From Hybos culiciformis (Eukaryota > Arthropoda > Insecta > Diptera > Hybotidae): DNA of 64,000 nt. The notes under the pieces were generated by a model that worked only from the letters and a program-made list of their open reading frames with translations, made no database searches and was not told the origin of the DNA. Position numbers and translations under genes: made by a program. The DNA is taken from assembly GCA_964007475.1 (NCBI GenBank), contig OZ023273.1, positions 75,544,024 through 75,608,023 on the forward strand, read 5' to 3'. Shown here in pieces: positions 10,846-23,300 of the stretch. How positions within the stretch are numbered: position 1 is the first letter of the stretch; each line of letters starts with the position of its first letter.

Positions 10846-11194
10846 TAACCATTTCGAAAAAAATGTTTTTGCGCGCAAACATTTTTCTTGTGCGCTATGT
10901 TTAAAATTGATGTCCGTCGCGTCGAGTAAAAAACAGCGGTAAATATTTTTAAAATAAATTTTTATTCAACCAAATAAATTAATATTCATAATTACTGAGA
11001 ATTTATTCACATAAAATATTTAGTATATTTTTTTCATATAACAAATATTTAGTTACGTAACATTTTGCAAAACACCCCCGACTAAACCGTAACAAATTAT
11101 AATAAACATTTGAAATTCGAATACGTGTGAGAATTGTAATCACCGTTTTTGCTTGAAAAATAAAAATGCTTTGATTTTATTAATTTTATTTCAG

Positions 11195-11307
11195 GAAATT
11201 AAGATGTCCAGAGGATTTGATACAATACACAATCAAAGAAAAAAAGAAACCACCAGAAAAAGCGCATGTGAATGCCAAGTTCTTCCAACAACTAAGAAGT
11301 TTATTTA
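11195..11307 (+). CDS. ABCD3 first visible exon
   Basis: Acceptor TTTCAG ends at 11194 and donor GTAAGT starts at 11308. It encodes a basic linker with KEKKKPPEKAHVNAKFFQQL, matching the region before the first membrane segment. It starts with the third base of a codon and ends one base into a codon that is completed at 28995. Confidence 0.85.
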
Positions 11308-14300
11308 GTAAGTTTAATATTTATTTGCGTTGAAGTCGTCGTTGAATATAGAACTCTGGATAATGAATTCCACCGCCATATTAGAAACTAGCAAAAAATA
11401 TAAAAAAATTTAGGAAGGAAAAAAATATAAAAAAAATTTAGAAAGGAAAAATGCCTATGATTAAAATTTTTTTAATTTAATTTTTATTTTTTTTTTGTTT
11501 TTATGTTTTTGCTTTGGCCAGAGGTCATAATTTGTTAATATTATTAATTTTCGATACTGTTAACCATACTGTTAAACTTAATATAAATGGTTTTGTTTGC
11601 ATTAAATCCAGTGCCTTTTTTGTACCGGAGCGCAGCTCCGCTATAAATATAAATTAAATAAAAAATCAAGTTTTATTAGATTTAAAAAATTGTCGATATT
11701 TTTCTCATGAGAAAAATTCGTAATTAACGATAATTTTTATCTAATAAAAACTTGTAATTTTAAAATTATTTTTTCTTATAATAAATGATAATTATTCAAT
11801 AAATTAAATTCAGTTTCTGTATCAGTTTTCCTTCTATAGAATTAAAAATAATATAGCGTTCCGGTAAATATTTTTTTCCAAAAAAAGAACTGATTAAATC
11901 TAATAATCTTTGAGCTTTGGAAATTGCCCGTTATCATTTCTAGTTATAATAAGTTTTACAAGAGCATTACAAATTTGTACAGTTCTACCAGAATCTATTT
12001 TTGCTTTCCAACGAGGATCGCACAATGGTTTAATTTTAATATTTAAATGTTTTTTCATTATTTCCACCTTTATGTAGATGCAGAAAATAAATATATAAAT
12101 AAACAGTATAACCGTTGTAATATTCCGGAAATTTTTTTACAGTATATACTACTTGATGATTTAAATTAATTATTCGGGATAGTAACCCTTTATATTTATC
12201 CTTCATATTGCTCCCGTTGTCATAACATTGTCCTTTACAATTTAATATATCTAAATCAAGATCAGTTATTTTTTCCAATAATGTGTTTGCTAATCCTTCT
12301 CCTGTTGTATCAGATACTTTAAACACGTGACAACGCGTCGAAATATTCATTGGGGAAGCAAACTAAATTCATTTCATAAAAATTGAAACAATAAAAATTG
12401 AAATAATATAAGACAGAAAACACTGTAGAAGATTCCAATTGCTAAAGCTGAATTATGTTGTGCTAAGAAGGTGATCGGTTCAACATAATTACCTCAGTTA
12501 AACGAAACTTGGCTCTCGTCGTTCCCTCTAAAGGCAAACCCTTGCGTTCCCAAAAACAAACAGTATCTATAAGAATTGTTAAAATTTCGCTGTTTTCTTT
12601 TACTTTATTATTAAATTGTTCAATTGATATGCTTCGACTGGAATTGAGTAATCTATTCTTGTTGCTCCAAACGATTTTAATTGAATTGTATTATGCAAAT
12701 GATTTTGCGATTCTCTATGACGTTTTGCTGCTTTGTGGAAATTATTCATGTTAACAAAACCAGAAGAATTCCAAACTAAGTTTTCCTTTGAAAACAATAA
12801 GCAAGGCCAACAAAACAGAGCATTTAATTTTTCGCAACCTGTGACTGAGCCATTTATTTTTTTCATAATTTTTGGGAGTAAATCGAAGTACACAGATTTT
12901 AATTTGGGTGCTTAAATTGCATAAATTTGGTGTTCGTATTCCTTCTTTAAAAATGACAAATTTTTCATCAAAATTAAGTCTGCTATAAGCTTTCCTCAAA
13001 ATATTTTCTACGATGCAATTACAATCTGTAATTTTTTTTAGTTTAATATCCCATTAGTAATTTAAAAAAAATGGGTATTCATCCTTTGCGAAAAAAATAA
13101 TTATTATTGAATTAATTAAAATTTACTAATTAGCATTAGCAATAAAAAAACAGAAGGAATTGAATTTTTTTTTAATTTTAACGATACCTTTATATAATAT
13201 TTAATTATAATTCTATACGTAAGGGGGTATTCTGGTCTAAAGCAGTGGTTCCCAAACTTCTACCAGACGCGACCCACTAATTAAAATCCTAAGCCATCTG
13301 TAAAAAAAAATAAAAAGCAAAATAGTAAAAACTTTAATTCATAAATTTATTAATATCAAAATAATTAATTAATGAGAAGAATGGGTCTGTTTTCTATTTT
13401 TACAAATAACATCTTCGACATCTCCTTTTGTATTAGTGAAGTGAGTTTGATAATTGTAATTTACTGCGATCAGGCTCAATCGCCGTCATTTTTAATGCGG
13501 CTGCGGCCCATTCGACATATTTTTAATTTTTTGCAGCTGCGGCTTAAAAAATTTTAAAATCGTGGCTGCGGCTTCATGGAAATGGCTTAAAAAAGCTGGA
13601 ACAAAAAAACCAAAAAAAATTCTGATCCTATATAAAAAAAAGTAATTCGAAAAATTATCAGTACTTATATAATATAGATGTGATTTTTGAGTGATTAATC
13701 CTACTAGTATCTGCACGCCAATTTCGTGGCTGGGTATTAATTTTTAAAATTCGTCTAGCGGCTATTCATGAATAATCATCATAAGTTCGTCGCTGCGGCT
13801 TTGCCGAAATTTCACGGCTGCCTGACCTAGCCGGCTGTAAATCAATGAAAGCGTCTGAGCCTGCTTGCGATATTTGTTTTTAATGCAAACATTGCTGAAA
13901 ATGCATATTCACGTATATCAGACATTGTGAATCGAATTAGTACTTTTAAAGCTGCAGTGTGTAAAACTTAATAATTATGAATTTTGTACTGAAACCTTTT
14001 TAATACAGACATTTGTTGAGAAAAAATTTACAAGCACCTAAAAATATGCTTCAAACACATGCCTGCTTAAATGTAAAAATAAGTATTAAGTTAAAATAAG
14101 CATTAAGTTAATTAAAAATAAATTAATACAAATAATAAAATTATTGGCAACCCACCTAGAATCAGCTCACGACCCAGCGACCCACACTTTGGGAATCAAT
14201 GATCTAGAGGCACGAATTTATTACAATTTTTGAATTGCTGTAAAAAAAACCAATCAATAGTTTTACTATTCATTTTTTTATAGGATATTTATTAATGTTT

Positions 14301-17300
14301 TAAGAATACAGTAAAAAAAAAAAAGTAAAAAATTCAAAATTCAAAAATTTCGCAGCTGATGAAGTGGGGGTTCTCAAAAAGCTGGCACGTGACCATACCC
14401 ACGGTTCAACCCTTCTGGCAATCTGAAAAAAAAAACGGTTATTAAACTATAGGAATGCCTCTACCGTTGTAACTAAAAAAAGTTGAAAAAAAAATTTTTT
14501 TTTACAAAATGGCGACTGCTTGAAAAAAAAAAATATTTTTGCACCACTTTTTTAAGTTTTTGAAAATTTTTAAAAATAGTAAGCATTAAAATTTGTGGAT
14601 GAGGTCATGAGGATAGTTCATGCAATAGAAAAGCCTATGAAGAAGACCTCTAAAAAATTTTAAGTAAATGGGTTCAGTAGCACTTGAGTTATCATGGGTA
14701 TCGTTTTAAAAAAGACAGTTTTGAGAAAAACGCGTTTAAAGTTTCACGTAAAGTTTCTCGCAGTTTAAGTCATGAAATGATATTTTAGACTTACATTTAT
14801 TCAATCTGCTGCAATTTCCTGCTGCATACATTGGACCTTCGTCGACTTCGAAATAAGCATTTTCCGCGCTTCTCTCTTTTAATCGAGCAGGTCTGGCCTC
14901 CTTTGATGCGTTAGACGCTCGTATCTCTGAGCGGCCAATCCGGGCATTGTCTCGTTTCCCAGCGAATGAATGAGCTTTTGGACCAATTTTGATCCCCATT
15001 TTATTTAAAAATATTAAAATTATCACTTTAAATATTTTTTTTATGTTACTCACAGCACATGCGTTCACTTGGCTTGAAGGTTAGAATTCAACTGTTTGAA
15101 ACTACATTTAAGCGAACACTAAATATAAAACAATTTAAAAATATATAAAGGTTACCTTCGGCTATGTATTTCAATATATATGTAACGGCACAAAAGGTTT
15201 TCGGATAAAACAGGGTCGCAGGTAAACGGAAAGTCCCTAATCTCTTTTGTTCTATTCGTTCCGGCCGATCCGGTTTAGATGGCGCGTTAGTAAAACAACC
15301 ATACCTCCGAAAATAATTTGAATTTTCTAAAATCCTCTTATAAACATATTCTTAAAGGGTTAAACTTTGAAAATATGAAAAAAAAAAGAAGATGTTTTCA
15401 AATTTCTAGACCAGAATACTAACTTAAAAAAATCTTTCGAATATCCACCACAGAAAAACAAACTTAAATTGAAGGGTTAAAAAAAAACATGTGTGGAAAA
15501 CAATTCTTATATTTTCTTCCATGTACATAAATATTTTTTCTTCCACACAACAGTATTTTTTGCTTTCATACATCTCATATATTAAAAATTTGCTTCGCTT
15601 CCTTAACGTAATGTTTCAGTTCAATACACATTTACGTAACAACAATAAAATTGCAGGAAATACAGAATAGTAGATTACAACACATGTTAAGAAAATTTGT
15701 TATTACAACGAGTTGTGTACACACAAAAACACATAGACACGAGTCAATACTTATATCACGAGACCGTTTTTTTATTAACATGTTTTGTATACTGTTCTAA
15801 TGTGCATGTGAGAGGTAGTTGCAATCAATACATTTCCAATGCAAAAAATAAACAAAAGGTAAAAATGAAGAAAGTAAATAAAATTGAAGTGTGGTAAATA
15901 AAATTGAAGTGTGTAAATAAAATTTTCTTAAATAAATAATTGGCGCATTTAATATACCATTTACCGAGCTAAATTTACTATTGTAAATACAACTTACCGA
16001 TCACATGCACATTAAAATACATTGAAGCTAGAGAAACAAAGTTAAATTTTAATGTATGGAGAAATTTTAATAATAAAAAAGCTTTTTTCTCATGAATTCC
16101 TATTTTGCTTTTTTTTTTATTAGTACATACTTTATTTGGATTGTATTGTTTATTTAATGGGATTTATGGGCTTGTTGGGCATGATTTATGGGCTTGTTGG
16201 GCATGATTTATGGGCTTGTTTTATTCTCTTTTTTTTATAGATCTCAATGTCAGTATAACTTGCGTAATTGAATAATGGGTATGTTAATTTCGGGGGTTGG
16301 ACATTTGTCCGCGGGACATTTGTCCGCGATTTGTTTTTGTATTTGTTTTACATCAAAATGACATTTGTCCGCCGCGGACAAATTTTGCACAATGATATTT
16401 GTCCGCTAAAAATTTTAAAAGTCAATCGCGGACAAATGTCATTTTGCAAAATGTCATTTGTCCGCGATTGATTTTTTAAATTTTTGGCGGACAAATGTCA
16501 TTTTGCAAAATGTCATTTGTCCGCGATTGATTTTTCAGATTTTTAGCGGACAAATGTCATTTTGCAAAATGTCATTTGTCCGCGATTAATTTTTATCGCG
16601 GACAAATGACATTTTGGAAAATGTCATTTGTCCGCGGCGGAAAAAAGACATTTCGAATCGCGGACAAATGTCATTTTTATGTCCGCGATACAAAAAGAAA
16701 TCGCGGACAAATGTCCCGCGGACAAATGTCCAACCCCCATAAGAAGTACATAAATTAAATATGTAATGAATAAAGCAAATAAGAAGAATTTTTTTTTGTA
16801 CGTAAATTCTTAATTTTCGAGGGAAACATTGCTTCGGTTGCTTCTATGGACGCTTTGTTCCTGTTTAAACAGTGCTTTTTTGTCTGTAAAACTTGAATAT
16901 CTAACAATTATTAATGCCTGTTCTTTGTGGGAAATATCAGCAACGCAATTCATTTGAAGGCTATAATATTTGACAGATTTTACATCCGCTTTAAGCGCTT
17001 CATAAGCTAATGCGATAATAATTTATTGTTCTTGAGATCTATGTGTTAAAAGATGGGGTCCCGAATCAATACGGACATAATTTATACGAAAAAACGACAT
17101 TATTCCTACCATAAAAATGAGCAATGTAGATTTCATCGACGTCATAATTTATCTATGAATAAGTCGGTTTTTTTTGTATAAATAATATCGCTTTAAAGCG
17201 ACATTATTTATCATATGATCTATGACGTTTTTTTTGTATAGATAAAGTCGCTTCTAAACGACATTCGTTTTACATGAATAAAGTTGTTTTGATCGTATGA

Positions 17301-20300
17301 TTAATATCATTTTTAAAACGACACTATTTATCGTATGTGAGTAAAAAAGGAAGTTGGCCTTACAAAATGTATCGGAAAGCTGATGAGCATAATGGGGGAC
17401 CGCTGCCGCGTCCCATTCGCATCGCGCGAAGTGCGTCATGAAAAAAAGGGGGGGGGGGGGAAATGTGCCCTAGGGAGAAAAAAAATGTGTCCTAGCGGCA
17501 GCCAACCCCTGTTCCACGAAACACTTTTTCCACGTGAAATAGGCTACGAATGGAACGCGGTAGCGGTCCCCCATTATGAACAACATCTTTTCCATGTGTG
17601 TATGTATGACGAAAATCTTTGCGAACTTAGCCATTTGTTAAGTATGTTCAATTGTATTATGGTATGTAAGTGCATATTTTGTTTCGTATAATCATACGAC
17701 AAAAAAAAACTACATTGTTGATACGATAAATAATGTCGTTTTAAAAGCCACATTATTTATACGAAAAAAAAAACCACATTATTTATCGTATGAATAATGT
17801 CGTTCATATCGTATAAATTGTTTTGGAGTGCCCTAAATGATGAACAAAAAATGATGGCAAAATTTTATTATAATACGATGTGCAGAAAGATCTTCTTTAT
17901 GTTTATTATTTTGAAATATTTGTTTAGGTCTAGTTTTAACATGGACCTATCATGGAACTCGTTTCGCCTTTCGAATTTGCTAAAAGCGAATTTCCGTATC
18001 ATGGAATTCGATAGTTATTTTCCATATAAATTTTGAGTTTTGGTGAATGTTAAATTTCAATTTTCAATTTAAAATGGTTTGTTAGAATATATAAAACAAA
18101 AAAAACAAAATAACTGTTTTTTTTTATAATTAATTAATATTTGAATCAAAATTTCAATTTATTAGATTGAGATAAAAATAATAAATTACATACACGTAGG
18201 ATGTTAAATTTAAAAATAAGAGGTGAATTTATTACAAAATACATAATTACACAAGGGGAGTGATACTGCGAACTAAGTAAGAGCATATTTCGACTAGCCC
18301 TTGAACCCGGGCTGGGTGTCTTTTAAAATAGAAAGCTGTTATGTGAAAAAATTTAACGGTAAAAAAATACATTTGGTACCACATCTAACCTATGAAAACT
18401 TTGGAGCGTCACATCTATAAAACGGCGATCAGTCGCAAAACCGTATTGCATTTGAAATAATGAGGACTACTTCTCCATCTCTCGAAAGATAAGGTAAATC
18501 GGGATTAAAAAATAAATGATGAACACAAAGCATGAAAACTTTGAGCGGCCAAACCTTTTAAACGGGGCTTTTTACCCCAAAAAGTCTTCTTGGATCGCCT
18601 CTCACTCCTCACCAAGTTTCAGCCAAATTAGGTTTGCATGAAAATGTTCTCTCAATAAAATTAAAGAATTAATTGTTGTTGTTTTTTAACCAATTTTCTC
18701 TTCTTCGTTAATCTTGGAACAATAAGAACATTTAAGTTTTCGTTGTGGTTCAGGACATGTTTCTGATAAATGTAATTGTTTATTGGAGTTAAAAATTTTT
18801 TTGATATATTTATTTTATTGTTGTTTATCATCTGGTGACGACATATTTGATGATTTTTCGTGACTTCTAAAATTTTTCTTTATAATTTTTATAATTTTTT
18901 CAGCGTTTTTAATTGATTTGATAAATCCGGAAACAAATCAAAGCTTCTGGCATAGATTGCGCCATTAGGGTTGTCAGTTGTATTTGGGGTGTACAGTAAT
19001 TATTTTCCGTTGCCGATTTTGTAATATACTTATTTCCAGTAATTAGTAAATATGTACAAAAATGTACTTATTTCAACTTAGCGTGAAGCAAATCCCATAA
19101 ATATGATCAATTATTTCCAATTAATGCTCCCGTTTTAAGTATTTTTTTGTATTACATATTCTATTTTGGTTTTCTTTTTGATAACTAAGGAGAAATGTTA
19201 TCTTTATATGTTTTTTCTGTTTCTATTAATTAATATATAAAAAAAAGTAAAAAAAAAAACAAAAATATTTTTTTTTTACTAACAGCTTTCTGAGTTTTTT
19301 GTAATACAAAAATGTATGTACTTATTTTTAGAAAAATTGATCTGACAAGCCTATGCACCATAAACTTTATCAGCTGTTATAATATATTTTATTAACGAAG
19401 AGTCGTCAATTTCGTGTGTTCTGCCGTAATTTAAGACTCTTTATGCTAATATTTCAAATGTTTCGTTTCATGATTTCATAATTTCTTGTAATAGTAGATT
19501 ACAACACATGTTAAGAAAATTTGTTATTACGATTTATTACTGAAAAAACACATTTATATTATATAAGTACTGATCATTTTTCGAATTACTTTTTTTATAT
19601 CGGTTGAAAATTTTTTTTGGTTCCCAAAATATTTTTTGTTCCAACTTTTTTAAGCTTTTTTAAGCCGCAGATACTAAAAATTAAAAATATGGCGAATGGG
19701 CCGCAGCCGCACTAAAAATGACGGCGTCTGAGCCTGGTTGCAATCTATACATTTGCAATGCAAAAAATAAACAAAAGTTCAAAATGAAGTAAGTAAATAA
19801 AATTTACTTAATACAGAAGTGTGTAAATTAAATTTACTTAAGCAAATAATTGCATTTTTCTTTAAATTCTGTTCAATCATTAATATTTTTAGAGCTGTAC
19901 CACAAAAAAAAAGCTAAACATTGTGCAGCGTACAACAAAATATCTTTGTCTGCCCACCATACCTTTCTTTTAGAGAATTTAATTTCTTAATAGATTTACT
20001 TACCGCAATTACCGTATTATCAAATTTGGTTTTCAGAAATTAAATTTCTGTTGGATCGAAATAGTGGTTTTTCGTTTGCCGTTGTGTATTCGTTTTTATC
20101 CGATGGTGAATCTTCAAAAATCTCTGTCGTTGCCGTAGTTTTTTCAATATTTTTTCCTGCAAGTTTCGTGTTTTTTCTTTAAGGTCGCATAAATATCTCT
20201 TCTCGTTTTTATTGTCGTTTTGCAAATCAAAAATAAATCGTTTTTTTTTTGTATTCTTAAGCCACTTCTGGTACAGCTGTAGTCTTCGTAATTTTCAAAA

Positions 20301-23300
20301 TAAATTTTAAGGTTTATTCAGTTCAATAATTTAATTATAATGAATTCTATTTGCCTTATATACTATTAATGGTAGGGTAAGAGTGGTGTCATCTGACCCT
20401 CGGGATGATTTGACTTTGTCAAATTTGGATCGAAATCAATGAGTTAAAAGCTCGTCGTAAATGTGTTATGTAGCGGCTTTTAAATTAAAATTGACTCACT
20501 AAAACATTAAACATATGTTTGCAGATGTCAAATACAAAAACAAGATTTTTTAATTTTCGATGTAATTTTTTAAAGGAAGTAATTTATTTATTTTTTTTTT
20601 ATTTATTAGTTTTATTTTTATTACGATATAAAAAAAAAAAAAAAAAAAAAGTGGGATGCCTTGTCAATCGGTACAAGGTAAGCTTTGACTATTAATATTT
20701 TTATTTGTTTACTAAAATCCGAGAATGTGATTTATTTAATTTTTGTTGATTATTTTATTATTTTATCAAATATTATTTTTTTGAATTATTATAAAAAGAA
20801 ACAAATTTTTTTTTAAAGAAAAAAAAATTCGTACAACTTTTGAAGCAACCCTTCAATTGTCGAAGCATCCTCGGATATGGACGAAGCATCCCACTCAGAG
20901 GGAGGATTCGTCAAAAAAAAAGTGTTTTTTTAAATACAAATTATTTAAAATCTGTCTGTAATTTAGAAGAAGAAATCATTTAATTTGAAAGGTTAAATCC
21001 CAAAATATGATTTAAACTTAAATTCATTATAAAAATCTGTTGAAAATTATACTATTTTTATAAAAATCCGTTAAGGTGTCGAAAGGTACCACTCTTACCC
21101 TACCTGCTTTTGGCTAAATTTTTAAACTTTATTATTCAAGTTATAATGCGACCACCTTGATGTCACATTTGCACTCTTTTTTTATTCTATATATCAGGGG
21201 TGTCAACTGATTTTTCTACAAGATCTACTTCGCGCAGTAAAAATCCTCTGCGATCTAATTTTTCTAAAACTAGGAGTAAGAAGAGAAGGCAATATTTAGG
21301 GATCCAAATTCTAAGTGTTCGTCTGTTAAATTACTTCGGTATTTCAACTTTATTATTTGTAAAAATGCTGATTCGCACAAATAATGTCGAACCAAAATAA
21401 GTGTAAAAATTTTCAGCACATTTTTTTTTAGATATTTATCTTCTGCTAAATATTTCCAGAATTTATCTTCGGAAGCTCTTGCTTTTGTATAAATATCATT
21501 TAGCAAAGTAATAATTTCTGCTTCAAGTGTAATGTTATCAATATCAAAATAGTTGAAAGGTTTTTCGCAATTGTTTCTGCTTTAATATTGCTTAAATGGA
21601 AAACTCATAAATAAAACTACATTATCAAGTTTTTAAAATCATCGAAACGGTTACCAAATTTTTCAATAAAATTCTTAGTTTCTTTGATATATTTATTTTG
21701 ATCATAATTAGTAGAACTTTTTAATTGCGCCAACATGTTTGCAAGATCAAAAAAAAAAAATTGTGTACAAAAAAACACGAAAGGGCTAGGTGGACAATTG
21801 AAATAGGGCTAGTGTGGGAAATTGCTTCACAAGTCGTCCGGCCTTTGCTAACAGGCGGTACAAAATTGTCTTAAAGTCGTCGAAAACGAGGGAAGTCAAA
21901 AATTTTGAAAGAAATACCTCAAAAGAAGCGATTAAAAGAAAACAATCACCTCCAAAAACGTACGCTTTAAAAAACAAGCTAAAAATAATCTTAAATTCGT
22001 TGTCGGATTAGAGATGTTTCCAATTTATTGTATTAGAATAAAAAGAAGAGCCTGGACTTAATGAAATCGATGACGACAGCAATAAACCACTTCTTTTAAT
22101 TGACCAATATGTCTTGCAAGAGCACGATGTGGTTTATTTAAATTAAAAGTACTTAGAAGCAAAATAAATTTTATATTGGAAAATTGTTACCGTTAAAATT
22201 GTTCTCAAGATTTCGACATGCGTTTATAAAAACAAAAATGTCTTATCCCGATTTATCTGATGCCACCCAAATCAGCCAAAATAAAATCGTGGAAAATATT
22301 CCAGAACCACAACAACTGCCGGGAACATTACGATCAGCAAGTTATTTGATATTTGATATTAGTTTATCCAAATACACAATGAGATAGAAATTATTTTGTT
22401 ACTTGTATTGAACTATATTATTATTTTCTTAAAAAAATTTATATTTGGGTTCTTTCTTTACGTTTTGTATCAATTATCAATTTTCTAAACGCTAGCCCCT
22501 AGTAAAATTAATAGTTGTCCACCCTAGCCCCGTGTAAGGGGCTAGTGTGAACAAATGTTAGTTTTTTTGAAAATAATTTAATAATGCATTTATGAAATTA
22601 AAAAAATATAACTATTGGTGTTGTTGAGCTTCTTAATATCCTTTTTCTTCTTCTTTTTATAGTGGACTGTATTTATTTTTTAACAGAGTTCATTAAATTA
22701 TCTTCAAAAGAAAAAGATAGGAGAAGATAGCGACATAATTCTTAAAACTATTACAGTAAATTATTTACCTTCGAAATTCGAAGAATACTGTATGAATTCT
22801 AAGTGTTAGCTTCTTATATATTTGAATACAACAAAGTATAAGATCTTATATAGTAACGGCAACTGCTTTTGATAATTAATACTGTGTTAAACTATTATTT
22901 TCATTGCAAACTTTCTATAAATAGTTTGCACAAAACTTTAATTGCAATTCTTAACAAGTGTAATTACGGAGGTTAAAGGTATAAGTAACTGCTAAAAATC
23001 ATTTTATTTAAAATAATATATATTTATATATAAAATTTTGTAATTCTGCGAAAATTGTTCACACAAATAGCTTACACCTTAATTATAACTATAATTCCTG
23101 CAGGATTATAACCTCCTTTTTCGCAAGTTAACCTATGGCTGCTCGAGTAAAGCCCATTTTCGCGTGTTCCTCCTGGGGTTTAAAAACGATGTTTTTTATA
23201 CAACAAAAAGGACATTTTTCATATATAAATGTGGGATAACTGTTTTCAATTCTATGATAGTAGTCGAATTCAGCTCTTCTAAGTTTTACGTCTACAATTC

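Larger units (their letters stand above)
9701..10937. mobile_element. TIR element with GACGCGACGGAC termini, enclosing hAT remains
   Basis: The left end reads GCTGTGTTTAACTGGACGCG and the right end, inverted, reads GCTGTTTTTTACTCGACGCG; both continue ACGGAC. The 1.2 kb between them contains an inverted-repeat block and a hAT transposase fragment, so this is either a composite or a hAT insertion into an older TIR element. Confidence 0.5.

Noticed and set aside
16292..16738. Regularly spaced repeats resembling a CRISPR array
   Set aside because: The units are palindromic in both orientations, the spacers are AT-rich and alike, and the whole block is an inverted repeat in eukaryotic DNA with no cas genes.
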